Positions 7,079-15,727 of a DNA stretch of 39,859 bases are shown piece by piece. Position 1 is the first letter of the stretch. Every line of letters starts with the position of its first letter. This DNA comes from JBGSON01 sp041739085 (GTDB taxonomy: Bacteria > Patescibacteriota > Gracilibacteria > CAIRYL01): assembly GCA_041739085.1 (NCBI GenBank), contig JBGSON010000046.1, positions 1 to 39,859 on the forward strand, written 5' to 3'. The translations under genes were made by a program, and so were the position numbers. Below the pieces are notes generated by a model. That model saw only the letters and a program-made list of their open reading frames with translations. It was not told the DNA's origin and ran no database searches.

Positions 7079-8329
7079 TTATTTTACTCCCGGTACGGGA
7101 TAGTTCACCGCCATGTTCGCGACTTCGAGCCTCACTCTCTGCTGAATGCTTTCGTCGTCGATGTGGTCGAGGATATCCGCCATCCACGTCCCGATCATGA
7201 CCATTTCCTTTTCCTTCATCCCTCTCGTCGTGACCGCGGGCGTCCCGAGCCGGATGCCGGAAGGATCAAACGGAGATCTCGGTTCAAATGGAATCGTGTT
7301 TTTGTTGAGCGTGATATTCCCCTTGTCGAGCGCTTTTTCCGCCTGCATCCCGGTGATCCCCTTGTTCGTGAGGTCGACGAGGAGGAGATGATTGTCCGTT
7401 CCGCCGGAGACGAGCCGGAATCCTCTCTCTGCGAGGGTCTCTCCGAGTTTTTTTGCGTTCTTCAGGATCTGTTCAGCGTAAGCGCGGAAATCCGAGGTGA
7501 GGATCTCCTGGAAACAGATCGCTTTCGCCGCATTCACATGATCATGGGGCCCGCCCTGAAGACCGGGGAAGATGGCTTTATCGATAGCCTTCGCATACTG
7601 CTCCTTGCACATGATCATCCCGCCTCGCGGACCCCGGAGGGTCTTGTGTGTCGTCGTGGTGACGACATCGAATCCGTAGTCGAACGGGTTTTCGAGGAGT
7701 CCGACCGCAATGAGTCCCGCGATATGGGCGATATCCGCCATGAGAATGGCCCCCGTTTTGTCCGCGATTTCCCGGAATCTCTTCCAGTCGAGCGTCCTCG
7801 GGTATGCGGAAAATCCAGCGATGATGAGCTTCGGTTTTTCCCTGACGGCGATTTCTTCCACTTCATCCATGTTGATCCGCTCCGTTTCTTTGTCCACCCC
7901 GTACGCGACGACCTGAAAATATTTCCCGGAGAACGAGATGGGAAGACCGTGGGTGATATGGCCGCCGTGGTCGAGCTTCATCCCCATGATCGTGTCCCCG
8001 TGGTTTAAAAGCGCGAAGTAGACCGCCATGTTTGCGGGAGACCCGGAATACGGCTGGACATTCACATGCTCGCACCGGAATATTTCCTTCGCTCTCTTGA
8101 TGGCGAGTTCTTCCATGCTGTCGATGTTCTCCTGCCCTCCGTAGTAGCGCTTCCGGGGATATCCTTCCGAGTACTTGTTCGTGAAGACGCTCCCGAGCGC
8201 TTCGAGGACGGCCTCAGAAGTGTAATTTTCCGAGGGGATAAGCTCAAGTCCTTCTTTCTGGCGTTTCTCTTCCGCGATGAGGAGCTCATAGATGAGAGGG
8301 TCGGTCGCTTTGACGGCAAGGTAGTCCAT
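7079..8329 (-). CDS. glyA: Serine hydroxymethyltransferase
   Basis: This PLP enzyme interconverts serine and glycine, charging tetrahydrofolate with a one-carbon unit. From the chosen start MDYLAVKATDP it has 416 residues and aligns with the start of the E. coli enzyme; the PLP lysine then falls at 229 in TTTTHKTLRGPRGG. Other signatures are NVQPYSGSPANMAVY and MADIAHIAGLIA. The frame stays open upstream to a TTG at 8401 with ATG codons at 8377 and 8374, so an N-terminal extension of up to 24 residues cannot be excluded. No start has a good Shine-Dalgarno sequence. It is downstream of fthC on the same strand. Confidence 0.96.
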   Translation of the reverse strand: MDYLAVKATDPLIYELLIAEEKRQKEGLELIPSENYTSEAVLEALGSVFTNKYSEGYPRKRYYGGQENIDSMEELAIKRAKEIFRCEHVNVQPYSGSPANMAVYFALLNHGDTIMGMKLDHGGHITHGLPISFSGKYFQVVAYGVDKETERINMDEVEEIAVREKPKLIIAGFSAYPRTLDWKRFREIADKTGAILMADIAHIAGLIAVGLLENPFDYGFDVVTTTTHKTLRGPRGGMIMCKEQYAKAIDKAIFPGLQGGPHDHVNAAKAICFQEILTSDFRAYAEQILKNAKKLGETLAERGFRLVSGGTDNHLLLVDLTNKGITGMQAEKALDKGNITLNKNTIPFEPRSPFDPSGIRLGTPAVTTRGMKEKEMVMIGTWMADILDHIDDESIQQRVRLEVANMAVNYPVPGVK

Positions 8330-8434
8330 AGATGATGAAAAAGACGAAAAGGAGGCCTCCGTTTCCGATTCCATCATGGCACTCGGGGATTCAAGATGCA
8401 ATGGTTTTACACCGAATGTGGTGTTGAATATTCA

Positions 8435-9043
8435 TCAACAGCCCCCCTCCTGCGTCCTCCCTTCGCACTCAAGAAATCCATTTTCGGAGACGATGGAATC
8501 CAGTGGTATGTCATAGGCATTCGTCTCAACAAGTTCCATGACCTGCCCGGAGAAAACGACTCCCCATTTTTTGCATTTTTGCGAGACCCGCACGAGAAAC
8601 CGGTCATAAAACCCCCTTCCAAAACCGACTCTATTGCCCATATAATCGACCGCCACCGCGGGAACAAGGACAAGGTCAAGATTTTTCGGGTCTTCGTACG
8701 CTCCGGATATGGGTTCGAAGATTCCGAAATGGAGATCCTCCTGCCTCAGATCGGATCCGATGGAAACCGGGACTGCCTCCATGAGTGCTTTTTTTAGACT
8801 CGTGATCTTCGGAAAAAAGAAGCCATAGTCTCCGGATCCGAGGAGATCATGGAAGAGGGGGAGGATATCGACCTCATCGGGGAAAGGAGAATAAAAGAGG
8901 ATCTTCCCTCCGCGGGGGATCGTCCGTTTCATGCTTTCTGAAAGTAATCCGCATATCACCCGGGACATTTGCTTCCGCAGATCTTCCCCCATGCTCCTGC
9001 GGGCACTCTTTCCCTCCCTCCGGATCTCATTTTTTCCGAACAT
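8435..9043 (-). CDS. fthC: 5-formyltetrahydrofolate cyclo-ligase
   Basis: The enzyme uses ATP to convert 5-formyl-THF to 5,10-methenyl-THF. It thereby removes a side product made by serine hydroxymethyltransferase, whose gene follows on the same strand. The 202-residue protein has the N-terminal basic segment KNEIRREGKSARR, the ILFYSPFPDEVDILPLF strand, and the family signature VGFGRGFYDRFL for folate and phosphate binding. PAVAVDYMGNR precedes that signature, as usual. Pairing with glyA supports a one-carbon operon. The 5' flank carries a 14-nt palindrome at 9100-9113. Confidence 0.93.
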   Translation of the reverse strand: MFGKNEIRREGKSARRSMGEDLRKQMSRVICGLLSESMKRTIPRGGKILFYSPFPDEVDILPLFHDLLGSGDYGFFFPKITSLKKALMEAVPVSIGSDLRQEDLHFGIFEPISGAYEDPKNLDLVLVPAVAVDYMGNRVGFGRGFYDRFLVRVSQKCKKWGVVFSGQVMELVETNAYDIPLDSIVSENGFLECEGRTQEGGC

Positions 9044-9099
9044 AAAGGACGGGGAGACTTTCTATTTTTATCCTACCGTTTTATTTTGTAAAAAACGAG

Positions 9100-9113
9100 C
9101 ACTTTTAAAAGTG
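9100..9113. promoter_or_regulatory. 14-nt perfect palindrome between divergent genes
   Basis: CACTTTTAAAAGTG lies between fthC (minus) and the glycosyltransferase gene (plus), about 60 nt upstream of the fthC start, followed by a T-run on the plus strand. It could be an operator serving both directions or a weak hairpin. No regulator is adjacent. Confidence 0.35.
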
Positions 9114-9155
9114 TATTTTTATTGGCAAACCAGTGGTTTTGGCAAGTGTAATTCC

Positions 9156-9184
9156 TTCCAAAAACGGCATGACTCTGCTATACT
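9156..9184 (+). promoter_or_regulatory. Predicted promoter for the GT5-like gene
   Basis: TTCCAA (9156-9161), a 17-bp spacer and TATACT (9179-9184), placed 35 nt before the ATG at 9219. The -10 box is good and the -35 box weak. Confidence 0.45.
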
Positions 9185-9218
9185 CAGAAGAAAAATAAAT
9201 CTTTATCCTCAGATACAA

Positions 9219-9857
9219 ATGTCGTCATTCTCCCAGGTACAGAAGCTTCCATCTGCTGCGTACGACAATAAGATCTATGCGAAGTTTTCATCGAAGACCA
9301 TAGAGAAAAAAGCCGTGAACAAGGAAGAGTTTCAAAAAGAATTCGGGCTTATCCCCGAGAAGAAGACCCTTCTCGTCGGATTCCCGCTCCCTCTCACGGA
9401 AAAGAACGGGGCGAGCCTGCTTGAGGCTATCCTCCCGGGGATCGAGGCGATCGGTGTCCAGCTCGCAGTCATGGGGATCGGGACGGAAAAGTATCAGCAG
9501 CTGCTCAATGATTTTGCGAATGAACACCACAATCAGATCGTGATCCTCGAAAACAACGACGACAATCTCAGGAAGCTCTATTCCGCTTCAGATGTCATGC
9601 TCTTCCTCAAAAACAATGAAGATAATCTCGTTTCCGTGGAAAATGCGCTCATGTATGGCATCGTGCCGATCTCAGAGGAAAGCTATTTTCCAAAGCAGCT
9701 CAAGGATTACAATCCAAATCAGGAGACCGGGAACGCTTTCCTCTATGTCTCCGAAAATGAATGGCAGATCTTCGGGGCTATTGTGCGGGCGATCGAGAAC
9801 TTCAAGTTCCCGTACGACTGGAAAAACATCGCCCGGGAGGGGCTCGAAGGCATTTAA
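9219..9857 (+). CDS. Stand-alone C-terminal half of a GT5 (starch/glycogen synthase-like) glycosyltransferase
   Basis: The 212-residue protein resembles only the C-terminal nucleotide-sugar-binding half of GT5 enzymes. KKTLLVGFPLPLTEKNGASL matches the strand and loop that read GRLTDQKG in glycogen synthases, QLAVMGIGTEKYQQLL matches the following strand, and NEDNLVSVENALMYGIVPI aligns with the EPCGLTQLYALRYGTIPI region, keeping the first Glu. The N-terminal acceptor domain is absent. The frame extends upstream to 8931, but that part overlaps fthC and the promoter; ATG 9219 gives a clean start. It may need a partner, act on another substrate, or be non-catalytic. Confidence 0.75.
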   Translation: MSSFSQVQKLPSAAYDNKIYAKFSSKTIEKKAVNKEEFQKEFGLIPEKKTLLVGFPLPLTEKNGASLLEAILPGIEAIGVQLAVMGIGTEKYQQLLNDFANEHHNQIVILENNDDNLRKLYSASDVMLFLKNNEDNLVSVENALMYGIVPISEESYFPKQLKDYNPNQETGNAFLYVSENEWQIFGAIVRAIENFKFPYDWKNIAREGLEGI

Positions 9858-9886
9858 GAGAGACGCAGAAAGTTCGTGAAAATGAG

Positions 9887-10009
9887 AAGTTTGAAAGTTT
9901 GTAAAGTTCATAAGGTTTATAAAGTAACCTGAACTATTTTACGATAATAACTTTACGAACCTTATAAACCTTAAAAACTTTATGAACTCTTAAAAACTTT
10001 TACCAACTT
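9887..10009. terminator. AT-rich inverted repeat array between convergent genes
   Basis: The left part (9887-9924) carries several related units of the form AAGTTTRTAA. The right part (9949-10009) carries the reverse complements of similar units, so a long imperfect hairpin can form. It lies between the GT5-like gene and rlmH, which converge, and ends in a T-rich stretch on the plus strand. A bidirectional terminator is the simplest role. Confidence 0.55.
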
Positions 10010-10024
10010 GTTTTTGGTTTTGTA

Positions 10025-10495
10025 CTACTTATGGTATTTCCTTCCCGAGAGGATCGAGACAGCCCTGTAGATCTGCTCGAGGAGAAGGATGCGTATGAGA
10101 TCGTGGGGGAATGTAAAGTCCGAGAACGAGAGGAGGAGGTCTCCATTTTTCTTCACTTCATCCGCGAGTCCAAGGGGACCGCCCATGACGAATACACATT
10201 CTCCTCCTTCCTGTTCCTGAACGCGGGCAAAAAGTTCTGAAAATCCCCGTGAATCCATTCTTTTTCCCTCTTCAGAGAGGATCACGGTGAAGATGCCGGG
10301 CGGGATTTTTTCGAGGATTTTTCTCCCTTCCCTTTTCTTCACCTCTTCCGGAGAGACCGCACTTAAGACGCTCTCTCCCCCGATCTCGATCCTCTTCAGC
10401 TGAACGAGAGCACCAAGGAGCTTTTCATAATGCTCCTCACCTTCCCGGCACCACGGGAATTTTGTTTTTCCGACAGAGAGAATATGAATGCGCAT
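10025..10495 (-). CDS. rlmH: 23S rRNA pseudouridine-1915 N3-methyltransferase (RlmH)
   Basis: RlmH is a SPOUT-class methyltransferase that uses SAM to modify helix 69 in the assembled 70S ribosome. The 156 residues match the family length. The N-terminus MRIHILSVGKTK is typical. The SAM-binding knot includes FVMGGPLGL and the C-terminal segment PHDLIRILLLEQIYRA, followed by the conserved terminal GRKYHK. Unlike most starts in the window, it has a Shine-Dalgarno-like GAGGAAGG a few bases before the ATG. It follows the 10519-11184 gene on the same strand by 23 nt, so they are probably co-transcribed. Confidence 0.95.
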   Translation of the reverse strand: MRIHILSVGKTKFPWCREGEEHYEKLLGALVQLKRIEIGGESVLSAVSPEEVKKREGRKILEKIPPGIFTVILSEEGKRMDSRGFSELFARVQEQEGGECVFVMGGPLGLADEVKKNGDLLLSFSDFTFPHDLIRILLLEQIYRAVSILSGRKYHK

Positions 10496-10518
10496 GTGCC
10501 TTCCTCATAAATCCGGAT

Positions 10519-11184
10519 TTATTCTACTTCTCTCATCTCGATATGGGAAGCAAGGGAAGTATCAGACAAATCGGTTTTCAGGAGAAACTCCACAAGCTCC
10601 ATCCTGGTTTTTAGTCTCCCGACATATCCTCCTCTTCTTTTTCCTGCTTCTCCTCGCTTCCCGAAGAGTTCGTCGGCAAGCGAAAGGAACTGCGCCTGTG
10701 TCCTCGGCTGCTTCAGCTGAAGACCTCTCTCCAGGTTCTCGGCGCTCCCGAGGTATGGGATATTCTCCGGAACGGACATCCCTGCCCGGACTGCTACGGT
10801 GAGGAGTTCAGAAACGACTTTGAACACCTGGGTATAGAGGTGGAAAGTAGAACTCTTTAGACCCCCGATCTCCAGTTCCTCAATACTTGATTCCGTCTTG
10901 AAACCAATGCCGACGCCAAGGATCTTATCGATGCTTCTCTCAACAGACTTCACCTGACGAAGGATGGGACCAGACAAAACGTTCCCGTCTTCGATAAATC
11001 CCCAAACGACTTCCCGTACATGTCTGATGATACTCCGCAAGGATTCCGATCGGAAATCCTCATCTTCCGGGATGTCCACGAGAAACTCATGGACAAACCC
11101 GCTCAGTGTATCGATCTTCATCCTCATATCCTGGTCTGAGTGAGAAAGAGGGACCAATGCCGGAGAAGGAGAGGCATTCAGCAA
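10519..11184 (-). CDS. Hypothetical protein upstream of rlmH
   Basis: The 221-residue soluble product is mostly alpha-helical by eye, with segments such as SLRSIIRHVREVVWGF and TQVFKVVSELLTVAV. A basic patch GKRRGGYVGRLKTRME lies near the C-terminus. No known domain, signal peptide or membrane segment is recognised. The full frame begins at a TTG; ATG at 11127 (MRMKIDTL) is an alternative. It lies between rlmN and rlmH on the same strand, so it may belong to a ribosome-modification operon, but nothing in the sequence shows a function. Confidence 0.7.
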   Translation of the reverse strand: MLNASPSPALVPLSHSDQDMRMKIDTLSGFVHEFLVDIPEDEDFRSESLRSIIRHVREVVWGFIEDGNVLSGPILRQVKSVERSIDKILGVGIGFKTESSIEELEIGGLKSSTFHLYTQVFKVVSELLTVAVRAGMSVPENIPYLGSAENLERGLQLKQPRTQAQFLSLADELFGKRGEAGKRRGGYVGRLKTRMELVEFLLKTDLSDTSLASHIEMREVE

Positions 11185-11278
11185 TTTTCGCGGGAAAAAT
11201 AAGAAGAATGTTCATGAATATGAAATCCTCCTCTTTGTCCTTCCGGTCAAGCGGGAGTTCATACTGCATTCAGGAAGT

Positions 11279-12370
11279 TCATTCGTCTTCTTCATCCGAT
11301 TTGTTCGCGAGCTGCCCGCACGCTGCCGCCATCTCATCTCCCATGGTCATGCGGACGGTCGAAGGGACGCCGTACTTCATGAGGATATTCTGCATCCGCC
11401 GGATTGATTCAATATCCGGTTTCCGGAGGTCCTTCCCGCATTCGGGATTCACGTTGTAAGGGATGAAATTCACATGGGCGAGCCGCCGGGAAAGAAGTTT
11501 TCCGAGTGCTTCTCCGTCTTCTTCGCGGTTATTTTTTCCGTCGAGGACGACATATTCATAAAAGATCCTCCTTCCGGATCTCGCGGAAAACCGGTCCACG
11601 GCATCCATGAGTTTTCGTAGGGGAAAGGCTTTATTCATGGGAACAAGCTCGCTCCGGAGGTCGTTCGTCGCGGCATGGAGCGAGAGCGCGAGGTGCACCG
11701 GAAGGTTCTCCTCCGTAAGTCGCTCGATCCCCGGGATGACGCCGACCGTGGAAATGGTGATGTGGCGGACTCCGATATTGAACTTCTTCGGATCATTGAA
11801 GGTCTTCACAGCACTCAAGACGTTCTCATAATTGAGGAGCGGCTCTCCCATCCCCATAAAAACGATGTTCCGGACCCGGACGCCGTGGGGCGGATTCGTG
11901 GGTTTCCATTTTTCTCCCGTTTCTTTCACCCATTCCTCCTTCAGTATCCGGTTCCAGAAGAGCACCTGTTCGACGATCTCCCGCGCGGTGAGGTTCCTCG
12001 TGATCCCCATTTTTCCGGTCGCGCAAAAGACGCATCCCGCGGGGCATCCTATCTGGGACGAGACACAGACCGTTTTTCTCCCGATATGGCGCATGAGGAC
12101 GGATTCGATCCTCTTTTTATCTTCCGTTTCGAAGAGAGTTTTTTCCGTGTTCCCGTCAGCACTCCGGATGCTCTTCACCGGACGGATGACGGAAAAAGCG
12201 ATCTTTTCCTTCTCCAGCTTTTCCCGGAGATCTATCGGGAGCGATGTGATCCCGGAGAAATGAGAGACGAGTTCCCGGTAAATCCCATGATTCACCTGTT
12301 CGACCCGGTATGGTTTTTCACCCCATGCTCTGAGGAGATGTTCTATGCTCTCTTTTTTATCATCCGTCAT
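11279..12370 (-). CDS. rlmN: Dual-specificity rRNA/tRNA adenine C2-methyltransferase (RlmN)
   Basis: This radical-SAM enzyme methylates C2 of A2503 in 23S rRNA and A37 in some tRNAs. From the ATG at 12370 it has 363 residues. Cys109, Cys113 and Cys116 in CPAGCVFCATGKMG form the 4Fe-4S site. MGMGEPLLNYENV is the glycine-rich SAM segment, and Cys351 in MGDEMAAACGQL corresponds to the methyl-carrier cysteine. The frame is open to 12826, but that extension runs antisense through the start of the divergent 12477 gene, so the short form is chosen. rlmN, the 10519 gene and rlmH run in the same direction. Confidence 0.95.
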   Translation of the reverse strand: MTDDKKESIEHLLRAWGEKPYRVEQVNHGIYRELVSHFSGITSLPIDLREKLEKEKIAFSVIRPVKSIRSADGNTEKTLFETEDKKRIESVLMRHIGRKTVCVSSQIGCPAGCVFCATGKMGITRNLTAREIVEQVLFWNRILKEEWVKETGEKWKPTNPPHGVRVRNIVFMGMGEPLLNYENVLSAVKTFNDPKKFNIGVRHITISTVGVIPGIERLTEENLPVHLALSLHAATNDLRSELVPMNKAFPLRKLMDAVDRFSARSGRRIFYEYVVLDGKNNREEDGEALGKLLSRRLAHVNFIPYNVNPECGKDLRKPDIESIRRMQNILMKYGVPSTVRMTMGDEMAAACGQLANKSDEEDE

Positions 12371-12476
12371 CTGACTATTGCGAGATCGGACATCAGTATA
12401 ATTCCTTCCGGAAGAAATGGAACAAGAATTTCTAGCCTCATGAATTATTCTCCGATATACTCCCCTCACATCGGTA

Positions 12477-14135
12477 ATGTCTCCACCCATGAAAAATCTC
12501 CTAAAAAAACTACTCCAGTCAAAAAAGGAAAAAGAGAAGGAGCTCGAACAGAAAAAGAGCCTCTGGGCCGGCATCCTCTTCCTCGTGATCGGGGGAGGGA
12601 TGACCATTTTTACGGGATATCTCCTCTGGGACCGGTTTTTCATCGCTCCGGACCTCGAATCCATTCTTCCGGAGAAAGACCTCGTCGCGCTTCTTTCTCT
12701 TGAGGAGGTCGGAGACTGGGAGGTGTTTTCCGCGAAGAAGAGCAACGTGTCTGTTTTTGTGGACGAGTGGAAAACGACGCTCCTCGGCGTAGATCCTTCG
12801 GAGATCGAATCATGGAGGGGGGACAAAGGCGGAGCCGCTCTCTATGCCATCCATGACCCGAGTGCGGACCGCTCCGCTTCCCTCATGACATTCATCGAAG
12901 TGAGGAAAAATAAGCTTGCCCGCGACTATCTCGCGGGAAAAAATCCGCGCCAGATCTCTGCATACCGGAACTATGAGATCTTCGAATTCATGACTCCAAA
13001 GGAAGAGTACTGCTCCATCATCCTCAAGTATCTTGCCTGCGCCGACCATATCCTTCCCCTGCAGAACCTCATCGACAGCGTCCCCTCCGATCCGAAATTC
13101 CTTGCAGACACGGAAGACTTTGAGAAAGCCGCTTCCGAGCTCCCGAGGAGATCTACCGCGTGGCTCTTCGTGAGGATCGAACCTCTGCGGGATCTCCTTC
13201 CTGAAGGAGGAGAATGGAAATTCGTCATCCCATTTTCCAAGACCATCTCTGCTTTCGGAGGCGCTCTTACAGAAAAACCGGGAGATAATTCCATCGAATG
13301 GTCATTCCTCTTTTTGAGGAGCGAACCGGGAAAGGAGCTCGAACTTGCTGATGAAACCGTTGCACTCCGCGGGGATCTCCCCGAAACACTCTCGCTTCTT
13401 CCGAAGGGAACAACAGCGTTCCTCTGGGGAAATGACCTCTCTGAGGAGATCGAGAACGGATTCCGGTATTTCGCCGAGGTCGATCCTTCCTTTGAGATTC
13501 TTCTCCGGAATGAGATCAAGACACGCATCGAGAGCCTTTTTGACAATGAGATCTCCTGGACTGACGACATCGTTCCTCTTCTCAAATCTGAATATGTTGC
13601 GGGATTAGATGAGAGCGGATGGTTCGTTGTCTTCAAGACGAATGATGAAGAATTTGCCGCTGCAAAGCTCGATAAATTTGTTCGCGGTTTTTCAAAAATG
13701 TCCGCCCAATACATCCCGAAGATCATCTCCTATACCCTGAGCGACGGAACGACCGTGAGTGAGCTTTTCCCGGATGAGAACGCTGTCCTCGTCGAGGAGA
13801 AAGAACTTCCGGACGGTTCTGCGTTTTCTCTTGAAGCGAGCGATGATACAGGGGATCCGCTCGTGTCCATGAGCGTCGGGAGAAGCAGGGATCTCCTCGT
13901 CATCGGCTCTCCGAAAGGAATGGTGGAAAACATCATGAATGACTCCGGGGATCCGGATATCACGCAAGATTTCCCGGTCACTTTCGCCGGTTCATCGGAA
14001 GAGATTTTCAGTATCCGCCCTCTCTTCTTCAAGAAATGGATGGTGGGAACTTCCGTCCCCGTCTTTCAGAGAATATCCGGAAAATTTGTGACCACCCCTC
14101 TCTTCCTCCGGATCCAGGGAGTCCTTGAACTCTGA
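12477..14135 (+). CDS. DUF3352-like membrane-anchored protein
   Basis: The 552-residue product has a short basic cytoplasmic tail rich in Lys/Glu, one transmembrane segment at about residues 29-52 (WAGILFLVIGGGMTIFTGYL), and a large extracytoplasmic part. Repeated phrases such as LPKGTTAFLWGNDLS and EKDLVALLSLEEVGDWEVF resemble DUF3352-type proteins, which occur in cyanobacteria and Patescibacteria without a known role. A DNEISWTDDIVPLL segment and VSMSVGRSRDLLVIGSPKGM fit the repeated architecture. A second ATG at 12489 is possible. It is divergent from rlmN and convergent with the next gene, with only 6 nt between the stops. Confidence 0.8.
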   Translation: MSPPMKNLLKKLLQSKKEKEKELEQKKSLWAGILFLVIGGGMTIFTGYLLWDRFFIAPDLESILPEKDLVALLSLEEVGDWEVFSAKKSNVSVFVDEWKTTLLGVDPSEIESWRGDKGGAALYAIHDPSADRSASLMTFIEVRKNKLARDYLAGKNPRQISAYRNYEIFEFMTPKEEYCSIILKYLACADHILPLQNLIDSVPSDPKFLADTEDFEKAASELPRRSTAWLFVRIEPLRDLLPEGGEWKFVIPFSKTISAFGGALTEKPGDNSIEWSFLFLRSEPGKELELADETVALRGDLPETLSLLPKGTTAFLWGNDLSEEIENGFRYFAEVDPSFEILLRNEIKTRIESLFDNEISWTDDIVPLLKSEYVAGLDESGWFVVFKTNDEEFAAAKLDKFVRGFSKMSAQYIPKIISYTLSDGTTVSELFPDENAVLVEEKELPDGSAFSLEASDDTGDPLVSMSVGRSRDLLVIGSPKGMVENIMNDSGDPDITQDFPVTFAGSSEEIFSIRPLFFKKWMVGTSVPVFQRISGKFVTTPLFLRIQGVLEL

Positions 14136-14141
14136 GACTTG

Positions 14142-14699
14142 TCAGTCCAGCCCTACGGCTTTCGGAGGAGCGACGACCTCTTGTTCTTCGAGGACGCCGA
14201 CCACTCCGCGATATACCGTCGTCGAGAGGAGTTCGTCTCGTATGGTATTGAGAAGCTTCTTCAATACCTGGAATCTATTCTGATCTCCTTCCGCCCCTTT
14301 CGAAAATGCCGCTGCCATAGAGGACACATCGTCTGCGGTCACCTCATGGACCGCATTGCCATCGAGTGGTCTCTCGAGGATGGCTCTGAGGCGCTCTTGG
14401 TGGGATTCAGGAATCCCGAGCGCCCTGAGGTCTTCATCACTGATAAGAGCTCCCTTGTCATGAAAAATTCCGACCCTCCTACAGAGAAGAGCAACAAGGT
14501 TATTGATTTTTTCCGGTCTCAGGTTGTCAGAACTGATGAGTGCTTTTCTCGCATTCATGAGCTCCTGCTCTCCCCGGGATGGACGGACCGGGTTCACGCG
14601 GACTTGTTCCACTCCCATTCTCTGTCCATAAAGATGTAATTCATCCGGAGAAGGTGTCATGGGAGCGACGAGTGCCCGAGAAGTGGTTTCTGATGCCAT
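14142..14699 (-). CDS. Hypothetical protein, soluble, 185 residues
   Basis: No known family is recognised. The sequence is charged and helical: GEQELMNARKALI, SDEDLRALGIPESHQERLRAIL and FQVLKKLLNTIRDELL. It lacks a signal peptide or membrane segment. The opposite strand is also open here, but this frame has a recognisable promoter upstream and protein-like composition, so it is preferred. It ends 7 nt from the stop of the convergent DUF3352-like gene, with no hairpin between them. Its N-terminus (short, Ser/Thr-rich, containing ALV) faintly resembles that of the 10519-11184 protein, too weakly to claim homology. Confidence 0.65.
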   Translation of the reverse strand: MASETTSRALVAPMTPSPDELHLYGQRMGVEQVRVNPVRPSRGEQELMNARKALISSDNLRPEKINNLVALLCRRVGIFHDKGALISDEDLRALGIPESHQERLRAILERPLDGNAVHEVTADDVSSMAAAFSKGAEGDQNRFQVLKKLLNTIRDELLSTTVYRGVVGVLEEQEVVAPPKAVGLD

Positions 14700-14725
14700 A
14701 GGAATAATTGAAAAATAACCGATTC

Positions 14726-14754
14726 ATTTTCCATCCCGGAAGAAGAATTGACAA
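14726..14754 (-). promoter_or_regulatory. Predicted promoter for the 14142-14699 gene
   Basis: On the minus strand TTGTCA (14749-14754), a 17-bp spacer and GAAAAT (14726-14731), 27 nt before the start codon. Confidence 0.45.
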
Positions 14755-14855
14755 CGAATTGGATTTGTCGTGAAGAAGCTAATTCTTTATAAACACTCAA
14801 CATTTCATAATCACTTCATATCGCGGGATTGCGCAAAGAAAGATTATCTGAGTAT

Positions 14856-15662
14856 CTATTTCTTCCTTTTTTCCGCCGGATGAAAAAATGTCCCTCCGTT
14901 TTTTCCCCTGAGAAGGACATCCGTTGTCAGTCCCGATCCTCTTCCATAGAGAAGATATCCGGGGATTCCCGCCTCTGTCACTCTCTGAAAAGCTTTGATC
15001 TTTGACTTCATCCCGCCCATGGAATTCTGGAAAACTTTTCTCCCCGCGAGTTTCTCCACCGCTTCATCGATCTTCGGGATATCAGGAATGATCTTCGCAT
15101 CAGGAAAATCATAGGGATTCTTGTCATAGAGGCCCGCGACATCCGAGAGGATGATGAAATAATCTGCCCTGAGGAGGACTGCGAGATAGGAAGCAAGCTG
15201 GTCGTTGTCGCCGAACGTGAATTCCTCGCTCGATGTCGCGTCGTTCTCGTTGATGATGGGGATGACTCCGGAATCAAGCATCGATTCGAGCACTTTTTTC
15301 ATGGTATTTCTTCCCTCGGGATTCACGAAATCCCTCGAAGTAAAAAGTCCCTGCCCGACATACTTGTCATGGACGAGGAAGAAATCCCGGTAATAATTCA
15401 TGAGCACAGGTTGTCCAATGCAGGAGAGAGCCTGCCGGTCGATGAGGGTGTGGGACGACCGGTGGATGATGTGTCTCCCCGCGGCGACCGCGCCGGAACT
15501 CACGATACAAATCTGGAATTTGTCCCCGTGGAGATAACTCAGCTCTTCCGTGATCTGGGAAAGGAAAACAAGATTGAGTCTTCCGTCGGGAAGGGTGATG
15601 AGAGAAGTCCCTATTTTCATGATCACTCTTTTTTTCATCGGTTCGTCAAAAAAAGCGAGCAT
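14856..15662 (-). CDS. proB: Glutamate 5-kinase without PUA domain
   Basis: ProB phosphorylates glutamate at the first step of proline synthesis. The 268-residue amino-acid-kinase domain shows VIMKIGTSLIT (phosphate loop), VSSGAVAAGR, PIINENDA, FGDNDQLAS and LSDVAGLYDKNP in the expected order, then GGMKSKI. The C-terminal PUA domain of the 367-residue E. coli protein is missing; such short forms occur. The start at 15662 is chosen for AGGAG just upstream; the frame is open to an ATG at 15731 that overlaps the stop of the preceding gene, and ATG 15638 is also possible. No proA or proC is present in the window, so the pathway context is incomplete here. Confidence 0.88.
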   Translation of the reverse strand: MLAFFDEPMKKRVIMKIGTSLITLPDGRLNLVFLSQITEELSYLHGDKFQICIVSSGAVAAGRHIIHRSSHTLIDRQALSCIGQPVLMNYYRDFFLVHDKYVGQGLFTSRDFVNPEGRNTMKKVLESMLDSGVIPIINENDATSSEEFTFGDNDQLASYLAVLLRADYFIILSDVAGLYDKNPYDFPDAKIIPDIPKIDEAVEKLAGRKVFQNSMGGMKSKIKAFQRVTEAGIPGYLLYGRGSGLTTDVLLRGKNGGTFFHPAEKRKK

Positions 15663-15727
15663 ATTCTCCTGTCGTGTACAGGAAAAGGCAATGCGATTTT
15701 TCATCTCCTCCTCGGCCATTCTTCTCA

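Noticed and set aside
11675..12703. 342-codon plus-strand frame opposite rlmN and into the next gene
   Set aside because: Antisense to rlmN with its radical-SAM motif, Arg/Asp/Phe-rich composition typical of a shadow frame, no recognisable domain.
12371..12826. N-terminal extension of rlmN to 12826
   Set aside because: The extension has no homology to the family and lies antisense over the start of the DUF3352-like gene; ATG at 12370 gives a normal RlmN.
14139..14639. 166-codon plus-strand frame opposite the 14142-14699 gene
   Set aside because: The minus-strand frame has a promoter and more protein-like composition; the plus frame begins 3 nt after another gene's stop and matches nothing known.
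10519..14699. Homology between the 10519 and 14142 hypothetical proteins
   Set aside because: Only a weak similarity of the first ~15 residues; no alignable core was found by eye.
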